Below, in pieces: positions 36,790-46,579 of a stretch of DNA of 64,000 nucleotides (its first letter is position 1; the number at the start of each line of letters is the position of its first letter). The notes beneath the pieces were generated by a model. It did not search any database and had not been told where the DNA came from. It was given only the letters and a program-made list of their open reading frames with translations. Both the position numbers and the translations under genes were made by a program. Origin of the DNA: Chrysaora quinquecirrha (Eukaryota > Cnidaria > Scyphozoa > Semaeostomeae > Pelagiidae); NCBI GenBank assembly GCA_014526335.1, contig JACTAT010000013.1, forward strand, positions 2,329,987 through 2,393,986, given 5' to 3'.

Positions 36790-39700
36790 TCACATTGTCA
36801 TGGGTTCTTCATTAGCTTCTTCATATTCATAGGCTGCAGTGAAATGCCTCAAACGTTTCGGTTGTCTTACAATCCGCATACGTCTTATAGTATGAGCACG
36901 AGCAACAACCTTTCTGATAACATCGACAGCATAGTCTATGTGCCCCATTGTATACATTCTTCGGGGAAGAGCAAGGCGAACCAATTCCATAGCTGCGGGC
37001 TTTTCCATACCGTTGCTGCCACTGCCGAACATTACTGAGCCAATCTCACAACCTCTGATTCCTCCTTCCAAATACAATTCGACAGATAACGCTAACCCTA
37101 GAAGACAGAAAAGACAGTATTATGGCTCTACTTTAGACTTACTGCAGTTAGTCCTACTCTTTGGGAACAATGATTTTCATTCTAAGGAACCACCAATTCG
37201 GTTGTTGTAGTTGCTGGAAGTTATTGCTGCTCAGGCTAGTGTTAAATCGTAAAACTTGGGTTGGACCCAGAACTACTCCTCGAGTCTGATCAGATTTCCT
37301 TATTCGTATTCACAGGACTGCACGGGAGAAGCATAGCGCTCTTGTTCATAATGCAATTTAAGGGTAAGTGTATAAATTGTCCCAAGTCCTAAGTCCATAA
37401 CTTTCGCTCACATTGAATTGAATTGTTGTTGTTGTTGTTCGCCCCAGCTAAGTGGTTTGAGCGTCCAGCCATTCAATTCAATAGCGATAACTACGAATCA
37501 GGTAATACGTCTAGACTGACGTTAACTAGGGCGTTTGTTTCCAACAACAAAACCACCAAGTACAGTCTAATGTGCAGCTCCTTAGTTGCACGCTTTTGCA
37601 GCTTAATCTCAAGTCTAATCAAAGCGATAGCTGTATTTCAATCAGAGTTATGTAATGGCTAGATGACGTCTAATGAACATAAAATTTACATCTAGCATAC
37701 CTGGGTAGGAGAGTTGAGGCATGTCTGGTAGAATTTGTTGAGCATCAAGGTAGATTGCATGACCTCCAACTGGTTTTATAATTGGCACATCAGCTTTGAT
37801 AAGGCATTCACCGAAGTACTGCAATTGACCAACTCTTTGCGATAAATACTCTTCGGTTACAACCTCCTTCAAACCTTGAGCAATTATTTCAAGATCCCTT
37901 CCAGTCAGCCCACCATATGTTTTGAAGCCCTCAGTTAGAATAAGATTCTCAGTGCACTTTTCAGCAAGTAGTTCGTCATTGAGTCCGATCCACCCACCTA
38001 TGTGACTTAGGCCATCTTTTTTCGCACTCATTGTCATCCCATCTGCCAGGCTGGCCATCTCTTGTACGATCTCTTTTATCGTGTTGTGTTTAGCTGCTGG
38101 ATCGCGCTGTTTTATAAACCACGCATTTTCAGCAAACCTAGTGAGAGTGGAAAAAAAATTATGTTATACATCCTTTGTTAAATGAATACAGTACCTTCAA
38201 AGAGGAAGGGTCTCAAGTAACACAGAGAAAGGGTTCTGAAGTGGACGCCTGAGAGGATTAGGTGTATGCTGTCTTATGCTGCTGTAAATGATGATGTAGA
38301 GATCGATAGCAATGACGACTGATTTGTTGAGTAGTTAATAATACCGACAACGCAGATATTCTAAGCAAGAAATGCAATTTGTGACTTCACTGAAGCAATA
38401 CCAACCGGGTAATGTATGTGCAGTACAGTAGAGTGCTGTACTAATGATGTCCCTCCACAGTACTGATTATCCTCCATAGTACTGTTGATATCCCTCCATT
38501 GTACTGATGATATCCCTCCATTGTACTGATGGCATCCCTCCACTGTACTGAACATCTTCCTTTGTACTGATGATATCCCTCCACTGTACTGAATATCCTC
38601 CACCGTACTGCACACCCTCCACTGTGCTGCACTTACATTACCCGGAGTGAATACTTGGTGTATCCTCGTATTGTAGTACAATTCTGAATGCAGTGGGACT
38701 TGTAAATAGCAGACACCTGTGTGAACATTGTCCGCTGTAGAGAGCTTTCCACTGTACCCAGGAGCTGTTTTTGCAAGAAATGACTTGGGGTGAAGCTTTT
38801 AGTTCGCTCGCTGTTCAGAGGTAGTTTATCGAGGTTTCTGTTAATAGAGGCTCCCCCGTAAGGCAGTCATGTGATTAATCATTTAATTTAGTGAATCAGG
38901 CACTCACTTAATCACACAATCAGTCAATCGATCAAAAAATCACTAAAGCATCACATTATGATATCTTCTGTGCTTTACACCTTCATGACCTTCTAGTGTA
39001 AAACCAAAGTTCATCGCGTGTTTTAGTTTTACTAATAAATGGCTTTCTTTATTCTTAGACTCTCAGCAGTGCTCCAGATAAAAATTTCAGCAACTTGCCG
39101 AAATTATAGATGAAACTGTCTCGAGCTGAAGATCCTGAGCACGAAAAACCCTACTAAGAGGTAAGATAACCTGAAACTACTTTACGGAGCAAAAGTAATT
39201 AGTCAAGCCATGATTCATATAGGGCTTGGTCTTAAGATTGCGTATTGTATACCTATCTCTTGGCACCCTGGAACTAAATTTTGCAAAAACGTTGCTTTGG
39301 TTAACTAGTAAGGCGTCTACGGAAATACTGAAAACTGGTTGACCGAAAAATACGCTCTGAGAAACCTATAGAGGAACATTTGTACTTGGGAATGAGGAGA
39401 AATACAGCTATACTGAACCTGAACCATATGGGTTCATAGTTGTGCCCAAGTCCAGAGTGGAAGGTACTGTACAGCATGTCTAATCATACGGACAGTGTGT
39501 GAGCCAAAAACATATCGATAACTCAGTCCCAGAATAACTGTTATACATTGATACTTTGTCTATGAAGAACATGGCTTTGGCTGGGCTCGATGAAGGGTTT
39601 GAACATGTGTTTTCCAAGAGAACATTACTGAACACTAATATTATTCACTCAAATCTGAAAACGTGTTCTCGGTGCAAACAGCTAATAATCGTAAGATTTC

Positions 39701-42439
39701 TAGCTCCCTTCTCAGGAAAACTCCAGTAAAGAACCCTCCACCCATTTTCGGAATTGACTGTTAAAAATCCATCCAAAAACAGTGCTAACGACCTTCTGAC
39801 CGTGAAGCTAAGCACTGCTACAGTAATGCACCCCCCATCTGACAGCAAAGCATATCCAAGAAACTTACCTGCAAGCATCGAGGTATAAAGGCTTTCCATA
39901 TTGACGGCAGATTGCACTCACGCAACGCAAGTTATCAAGGCTGACTGGTTGACCTCCTGATGCATTGTTAGTTATCGTCATCATCACAAACGGGACATCG
40001 TCAGCTGTCTCGAGAAGCAGCTTCTCCAGAGCATCAAGATCCATGTTGCCTAATGGTAGATAATGCAGAGTATAAAGGTGCTGCATCGGGTTTTATACAT
40101 ATGACCATGCCATTTAAACGAGGGGCTCTTTAAAAGGCAAACGAGATTTCCGTGAAAACTCAAGGATTTTGAAGTAATTTCCTTGAAAAAAATAGGAGTC
40201 CCAGCAAGATGTACAAGATTTCTAAGGAGTGAATCGTCCCTTGCATATAACTGCACCCTTTATGTATACCGAGATCAGAGAGCTTACTCCTTCATATAGC
40301 ATAAAATATTTGGATTTTGAAGAGATTTCTTGGGAAGAAAAAGGATTTTAAGTGAAAGTGTACTGGGTTTGTTTTGACTGTTCTGTCTTTCCTGGTGTCA
40401 AGGATTAAAACTCTTATAACAGCTAGATAATTCTTCACTTTAGAAAAAGGGGAATCGACTTCATCGACCCACAATACGGCTCTCTCTGACGCCACAAGTC
40501 CTAAAGCTTGTTCCCATCGTTGTGTGCCGTTTGGAGGGGTTTAGAGGAGTGAAGCCCAGTGAAACGCCCATTTATGCGAACCTCGTCCCTTGTCTTATGG
40601 AATGTCGGATCAATAGATTGTGAATTGATGAGAACAATGAATGATAAAAAAGTGGATGCTAAATTGCTACTTTACAGTAAATCGGTTAATCCTCAATAAA
40701 AGAACCAATTTCCAAGTGAAAAGATCGGAAATCTGCGAGAGACTGAAAAATGAATTCGAGATTGGCGCAAATTGGCGCAAATCATAATCCTTTGCGCTTG
40801 TTTGTTCAGGCACAAAATTCAATGGTATTTCGAACCCACCTGGGAATTCTGCAACAAATTTAGTTAGTTAGAATTATGCAATAGCAAAATAATCTGTAAA
40901 TCTTGCTAATCTCAAAAAGAATGCCTTCGAAACAAACAACTTGTCTGGTATGATTTGATATTCTTTGAAAACAATATTCCCTGTATCAAGCCTTATAATC
41001 TGTCTCAATTTTTATTGTTTTATCTTATCGTTGCTCTATGACTAATCCCTGTTTTGTAACGACAGTTCTCCTTTGATTTGTCTTGTCGAAGACATATTTT
41101 GTGACGTAAACACGTTGGTCACTTTGTGCCTCAATCCAATACAGTATCAGGATGTAGGGGAATGGGGGAGCACGTGTGCTCCTACTTTTCCTCAATAAAT
41201 GGCAGTTCAGAAAAAAGCTGCTTATAAATAATAGCTATTACCTAATACTGTTTGTAAGTAGCTTTTCTAGCGTAGTGTAGAAAAATTGATAATCTTAAGT
41301 TGTAAAATTGTATGGTAAAGGGCCATGAAAAGTTCCTTAGTGATTTTCCTAGTAGATAAGTTCTTTAAATAAAAAAAAAGAAAAAATCTTTTTGCTGTTT
41401 TATGTGATGGAAGTCTTTTGCCTCCTCTTATTAGAAGACGAAATGTCCCTTGTTTTTTCTCTGTTTTATTGTATTAATATACTTGCATCCTAACAATGAC
41501 CTTAACCCTAACCCATTCTCAACCAAGGGGTAACGATTCGTATTTGTATGGTATCGTAAAGCTCGTTGTAAAGGCACGGAACATCTCTTTTGCCGTGTTC
41601 TAAACCGTACAAAACGATTCTTAATAGCGATGAGGATTTCACTCTTCCAAAAGGCATATGGATTCCTGTTGAAACAAAAGGATCTCCAAGGGATTTCCTT
41701 GAAATCAATGGAATTTACGGCAAGGGTGTATACGAGATTACAAGATTGAATCACCATTCGGTTTATAGATAGAAATAAAGTGCTCTTCAAGAAGGAGTAC
41801 AAGTTTTCCTTTAAGGTGAAATGATTTAGAAAAGGGATTTCTACGTAAGTAATAAGATTTCCGACAAGAGTGTACGAGACTTCAATTGTGCGAACAACTT
41901 CGAGAAAACGTCACAGAATGTTATAGCTACCCTACTAGTAAAAGTGTCTTTAACAACTTATGCATGAACAAACCTTTGAAAAGATGCAGAAAGTTTGGGT
42001 CCTTTGCTTCTTTGATTGGAAAATCACATGCAACTGCACCACATTTTTCAATGTTCGCTCTAGTCGTATCAAAATGTGTATTATTTGGTACAACCATGCC
42101 CTTTCTGCATATAGAATTGAACAAGATTCGCTCTGCAGCTCTGCCCTGGTGAGTAGGAATGATATGTTTGAAACCAAACAGCTCATAAACTGCCTTTTCA
42201 AATCGATACCAACTTGCTGAACACGCATAGCTCTCATCACCCATGTGCATCACTGCCATTTGTTCGTTTGATAAAGCCCCGGTACCAGAGTCAGTAAGAA
42301 AATCTAACATCACATCTTCAGCTTTTATACCAAACAGATTGTAATTGCAAGATTTCAGAATTTGCTCTCTCTCTTTACGAGTTGTTGTTTTTATTCTTTC
42401 AACTACTTTGACTTTAAACGCTGGGAATATCGCTTCCAT
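36790..42439 (-). CDS. tnaA: Tryptophanase (EC 4.1.99.1), intron-bearing
   Basis: Four exons, 41974-42439, 39869-40049, 37701-38137 and 36790-37097, join in phase to 463 residues (bacterial TnaA about 470). Reaction: L-tryptophan + water to indole, pyruvate and ammonia, using pyridoxal phosphate. The N-terminal part shows [19 protein letters not shown] and [10 protein letters not shown]; exon 2 [10 protein letters not shown] and [12 protein letters not shown]; exon 3 carries the PLP lysine in MTMSAKKDG (Lys about 256), then GGLTGRDLE and [11 protein letters not shown]; exon 4 CEIGSVMFG and [10 protein letters not shown]. Within the beta-eliminating lyase family, His in RHFTA (position about 446) and Ile in CEIGS (about 380, where tyrosine phenol-lyase has Arg) mark a tryptophanase. 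No frameshift or stop. Flanking genes are animal genes and all three introns are GT-AG, so it is a resident gene, not bacterial contamination. Probably acquired by lateral transfer. Confidence 0.93.
37098..41973 (-). other. Tryptophanase introns: contents
   Basis: Intron 3 (37098-37700) holds a SINE tail fragment (37425-37525). Intron 2 (38138-39868) holds the satellite-cored element 38406-38644. Intron 1 (40050-41973) has degenerate repeated phrases of the kind 'gagatttccgtgaaa...ccttgaaa' that also occur near 13960-14300, perhaps an old repeat family. No nested gene. Confidence 0.55.
38406..38644. mobile_element. Satellite-cored inverted-repeat element, small copy
   Basis: 239 bp. The left end cgggtaatgtatgtgcagta and the right end tgctgcacttacattacccg are inverted with few mismatches over about 28 bp. 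The core is about eight units of the type gatatccctccactgtactgat. Located in tryptophanase intron 2. Confidence 0.85.
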
Positions 42440-43480
42440 CTTCTATGTGACAGCAGAGAAAACTTGTAGCCAAATACTGAATTTCGCTCATTGTAAACTT
42501 GTATTTATGCGTATCGCTGAGGGTCCCCCCGGCATCAAGTGTTCAATTGATAGCCTGTTATTTGTGATGCATATGTCCCCCTAGCATGATCATGCAGACT
42601 GGCTAATCTTGAAGCATCGTCGGTCATGTGCATGTGCCACTGGCTGGTTGGTTCTTTCAAAAGTGTTAACTAAAGTTAACTATGGTTACAATAGTTTACT
42701 ATACAATTAAATTGTTACAATAGTTAACTATAGTTACAACTATAAAGACCATACTATCTCTTTGTTAGACAGCTGAATGACCTGAATGGGTTGCTAGATT
42801 GATGTTGATAACTTTAGAGTCAATCGGTCAATCAGTTCTAAGTTACAGTAGTAGGTTTTCCATGCGTTCCAGACGTTACCAGAAAGAATTTGACAAGCTT
42901 AAGTAAGTCAGAGCATCAGCATCCTTTCAACGTCATAGGTGTACAGGACATATCATTCTTTCAAAAAGTGGCCACGATTTCTAAAACGAAAGTAATTTTC
43001 TGGATTTTTCTTCAAACTCTCTTTTTGTCTTTTTGGTAACTTTCTAATACTTTTCCAACCCGCCACTTATTATTTAGGGGTGTTTTAACTTGATTGCCTA
43101 CTTTTTAACTCAATAAATACCAGACTGATTTGATTTGTGATAGTTTGCTTTAAGTAAGCTAAAAACAATACTGTAATGTGTCTTGTTATCAAATCATGTT
43201 TGAAACTTTGCCACATTGCACACTGACGACCGGACCTGAAAGGAAGTCTAATAATTGTTTAATTCAACTCAATGCAGGAATCTGTAAGAAAACCACATGG
43301 CCTGTGTTTGTGTTGCTCGCTGTTGCTCGCTGCCAAGCCAAAGGATAAATGTTTGCTCGAAACTGTTGGTAAATAAAGAGCTTTTTAACTTTGTTGTCAA
43401 AGATGCTCAAACTATCTTAGCGATCTATATTTCATGAATTTTGCTGAAGGAGGTCTTAGAGTTTAATCTTAATTCAACAA
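42440..43480. promoter_or_regulatory. Head-to-head spacer of tryptophanase and C1orf131
   Basis: About 1 kb between the divergent starts, so it must contain the promoter of tryptophanase and probably that of C1orf131. I see tandem 'gttaactatagttaac' words at 42665-42745 but no assignable factor site. A possible small upstream exon of C1orf131 is at 42862-42902 (MRSRRYQKEFDKL, followed by a perfect gtaagt donor), but no matching acceptor phase was found. Confidence 0.45.
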
Positions 43481-43997
43481 TGCAAAATCTAAAACAAGAA
43501 AACAATGGGCCTAGAAACGAAAGCCCGTCGAAGTTGTCGTGTTTGAAGAGCCGGGAAGAAACAAACCTATGAAGAAAGATCGAAAACGAAAAAATGATAG
43601 ATCAGGAAGGTTAGATAATGAGAAAGAGGATTTTGCAGCGATTTATAGCGATGTAAAAGAATTCGGTATCACTGGGCTGAGTAAAAAGGAAAGGAAAAAA
43701 ATTGAAGACGAAAAAATGCAGTCTCTGGGTGCAAGGAAACCAAAAGGCCTGAAGACGCCATACCCCATCTTACAGAAAGCTATAAAAATTAGACGGGAGA
43801 GAGAAAAGCAAAAAGAAGAGCTTGAAAAAGAAATGGGTATTTTTACCAAAAAGAAGAAAGATGATAAAGAGAAAAAAGTTGTTGGACATGGAGGATGGTG
43901 GAAGGATGAGCCAATCAAATTAGAGAGTAGTAAAAACAATATAAAGATTAAAGCTTCTGATTTGAGGTCATTCAGCAAACGGGCAAAACTAAAGTAA
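43481..43997 (+). CDS. C1orf131: C1orf131 homologue (DUF4602), apparent 1-base frameshift near 43518
   Basis: The clear part is 43513-43997: PVEVVVFEEPGRNKP, a KKDRKRKNDRS basic stretch, the family core VKEFGITGLSKKERKK...SLGARKPKG, then ILQKAIKIRREREKQKE and a lysine-rich end. Length and order match the small basic DUF4602 proteins; the human member is a component of the small-subunit processome in the nucleolus. The frame has a stop just before 43513, while an ATG at 43481 opens a frame (MQNLKQENNGPRNE) that would run into it if the A-run near 43518 had one more base. Either that base is missing from the assembly or an upstream exon joins at the 'cctag' before 43513. Ends tail-to-tail with HEXD, 341 bp apart. 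Confidence 0.75.
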
Positions 43998-44338
43998 ATA
44001 ATATATGCTATAAAACTTCCTGAATTTCGAAAAAAACTTGTTATTTTGAGACCGATGCTTTGACTTTTGCTACAACTGCTGGATCTAAGTTATAAGAGAG
44101 ACCCTAAGGGAGACTTAAGTTATAAGGGAGACTTTTCTTGTCATAGGTAAAGCATTTCAAGTGTAAAAAAGACAATGCCAAGAAAAAATATCCAAAAAGC
44201 ATTTCTTAAACACAAAAACGTAAATGCTATATTCTTTAAAAAAACTACAGCACCACTAGATAAATATAAATTTACCAGAAAAATACATTGCTTTATGCAA
44301 AAGTATTGATTGATAGAAATATTAAAAAGCTTAAATTA
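43998..44338. other. Convergent 3' spacer of C1orf131 and HEXD
   Basis: 341 bp between the two stop codons, AT-rich, expected to hold both 3' UTRs. No other feature seen. Confidence 0.6.
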
Positions 44339-46048
44339 TTAGTTTTTGGCTTGTTTCAAAATTCTGTCCGTTCTTATGACCAATCCATTGATTTGATTGA
44401 CAAATGAGTTGACTTTGTCTTCCATCCATTCATTTACATCTTTCTCAAAATAAATTTTCTTCAGGACATTCTTTGCCTTGATAGAAAATCTATCAATACT
44501 TTGAGTGATTTGCTTTAGCGACTCTTTTACTGCTTCAATTTGAACAATACTAGAAATATTACTTTGATATTGCCTTTTATTCCCCCAGCTGTCCAATCTT
44601 GTCTTGATGTTGTCATACCACAAAAAGTGGTTTTCAAGTTCAAGTACCAGAGAATAAACATCAGATCCTGGGAAACTTCCTGATTCAACAACATAGCTAG
44701 TTTCAGCTGTCTTTTTGAACTGAACACCACTTTCTAGCCCAAGCTTGTCAGAAACTCTGGACATGAGATATTTATCATACTGCCTAGTGTTCAGTATTTC
44801 TAGGCATACAGCCATACTTGGAATAGACACAGGAAATAATTCACACATTGCTGCCAGATGATCAAACCTAGACCACCCAGTCATTGCTATTCCAAGGACT
44901 TCCATATTGTCGGGCAATGCAGAAATGACTTTAAGCCAAGACAAGTGGTTTTCCACATGCATTGTTAAAGGTGGGATGTTCTGATTTGGAAGAAAACCAC
45001 CTTTGAAAGAGCTTGCGATCCAAATCTTGTCAAACTTTGAGGCATATTTTTTCCACATACCATCTGGGAAGGCTCCATATTTTGTCACATCAGAAACATA
45101 TGACCAAATCATTATTTCAGTGAGTTCTGACATTTGCTTTAGTTGTTTATTATTGAACCTCCGCAGCATATCATCCCAGATTATTGGCTTTACCAGCCCA
45201 TTGCTTTTCTTGGAAACATACTCAAGAACAGGTATCATATGATGCAGGTATAGATCAAACTTTGATTTTCTACTTTGAAAACACTTGTCACATGTCTGCA
45301 AGTGGAATACTTCATCGCCTCCAACATGTAACCGATTTATTCCTGGGTGCAATTCAAGCACTTGATCAATCATAGCAAAGATCATGTCTTTAGAGCCATC
45401 CTTCAATGGGCAAAGCATGTCAAGATATTTAGGGATTTCCCTTAGATTTGCAAATTTCTTATGTTTCAAAGCAAATTCTAAATGACCAAAAGACTGTATC
45501 AGGGGTATAATATCAAGAGAAAGTTCTTTAGCTTTTTCTAACATCAGCTTTATATCTTCTTTTTCGTAGGCATGTTTTGAAGCAATTCCTTCCAAAGCTC
45601 CACTGTATGGAAACATATCTTCATACTCGATCAGCACACCTGTGGCTCCGAATTTTTTTAGTACAGGTAAAACTTTGACAATATAATCGATATTGGGTGG
45701 AGCCCCTTTAAGATCTAAGTGTACCAGCTTTTGAAACATCTTACCAGTTTTGGTTGACTTCACTTTAGGCATTGCGTGTTTGAAGACAATATTATTTGAG
45801 AGAGCAACAGCATCTTCTTTTTGAAGGAAGTTTTTCTTGCTTGAACGGCAACTATCCAAAGCCAAATTAGCCTCCGTTAGTTTGCCTGAAAGCCAGAGTA
45901 ATTTCGTGCTCATGCTTTCGATTTTAAATAAATGAAGGACGAAAAGACCAACCATAGAAGCAAGCAACAGTCTGATCAAAAATGTATTTTGTCGTTTCAT
46001 GCTTGTTGGAATAGTAGTATGATGTTTCGATTTCGTAAAGAAGGCCAT
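44339..46048 (-). CDS. HEXD: Hexosaminidase D-like GH20 enzyme, membrane-anchored, single exon
   Basis: One uninterrupted frame of 569 residues. Family role: retaining beta-N-acetyl-hexosaminidase of glycoside hydrolase family 20, where a conserved Asp-Glu pair gives substrate-assisted catalysis. The pair is present as HVGGDEVF (Asp245-Glu246). Other family-like stretches: KLVHLDLKGAPPNIDYI (108-124), TGVLIEYEDMFPYSG (136-150), IPLIQSFGHLEF (181-192) and PIIWDDML. Residues about 23-42 (FLIRLLLASMVGLFVLHLF) form one hydrophobic segment after a basic N-terminus, so a type II signal anchor with a lumenal catalytic domain is likely; mammalian HEXD itself is mostly nucleocytoplasmic. The C-terminal 150 residues look helical. 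The absence of introns beside genes with many introns may mean retroposition. Divergent from GUF1, with a shared promoter region. Confidence 0.88.
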   Translation of the reverse strand: MAFFTKSKHHTTIPTSMKRQNTFLIRLLLASMVGLFVLHLFKIESMSTKLLWLSGKLTEANLALDSCRSSKKNFLQKEDAVALSNNIVFKHAMPKVKSTKTGKMFQKLVHLDLKGAPPNIDYIVKVLPVLKKFGATGVLIEYEDMFPYSGALEGIASKHAYEKEDIKLMLEKAKELSLDIIPLIQSFGHLEFALKHKKFANLREIPKYLDMLCPLKDGSKDMIFAMIDQVLELHPGINRLHVGGDEVFHLQTCDKCFQSRKSKFDLYLHHMIPVLEYVSKKSNGLVKPIIWDDMLRRFNNKQLKQMSELTEIMIWSYVSDVTKYGAFPDGMWKKYASKFDKIWIASSFKGGFLPNQNIPPLTMHVENHLSWLKVISALPDNMEVLGIAMTGWSRFDHLAAMCELFPVSIPSMAVCLEILNTRQYDKYLMSRVSDKLGLESGVQFKKTAETSYVVESGSFPGSDVYSLVLELENHFLWYDNIKTRLDSWGNKRQYQSNISSIVQIEAVKESLKQITQSIDRFSIKAKNVLKKIYFEKDVNEWMEDKVNSFVNQINGLVIRTDRILKQAKN

Positions 46049-46579
46049 AACGGCAGAAGTGCAAATGCCAACTCATTCGATTATTGTACATGTAATCAAT
46101 AAAGCATTGAAAACCGTTAGTAACAATTGAATTTCAAAATAATGTAAAAAATGTTGGATAAAGATTTGCATGAAAATACGAATTATGCGCTCAATCGCTC
46201 AAGCACGTTGAAAAGAAATTTGGCGCACTTTTGTCTCACTTCGAAAACTGGAAACGAGACATCATCTCGTGGGCCTAAATTAAAAAAAAATAATGGCACC
46301 TTTTGGCCGCAGCTTCACAGCTCCTAACATCTTCTAAATTTAGGGTTTAAGGTTGATATTTTGGCGATCGGGGATCATGTGAGGATAATGTTTGTTTGTT
46401 TGTTAAATGAAATAGCCGATGATCATGAGAAGACCGAGTTCTAGTGCATTTTCTTTTCCTTTGTTGTTGAAGAGAAAAGTAATAAAATTGGAGTAAGTTG
46501 AGTTTATCAAACAAGTTGTACTCTACGGAAGGATTTCAAAGCTTTTACCAGCAGAAACTAATTTTCTTTATCTTTCCAG
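46049..46579. promoter_or_regulatory. Head-to-head spacer of HEXD and GUF1
   Basis: About 530 bp between HEXD's start and the first recognised GUF1 exon. It should hold both promoters and the GUF1 start codon. A candidate first exon begins with the ATG at 46415 or 46421 (MIMRRPSSSAFSF...LKRK, then gtaata), basic and Ser-rich like a mitochondrial presequence, but its phase does not fit the next exon as written. Confidence 0.45.

Noticed and set aside
41431..41802. 123-residue frame in tryptophanase intron 1
   Set aside because: Overlaps other frames on both strands in a degenerate repeated stretch, with no recognisable domain and no splice-site support.
36790..42439. Bacterial contamination as the source of tryptophanase
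   Set aside because: Three GT-AG introns, in-phase exons, and tRNA-SINE and satellite elements of the host inside its introns show it is resident in the animal genome.
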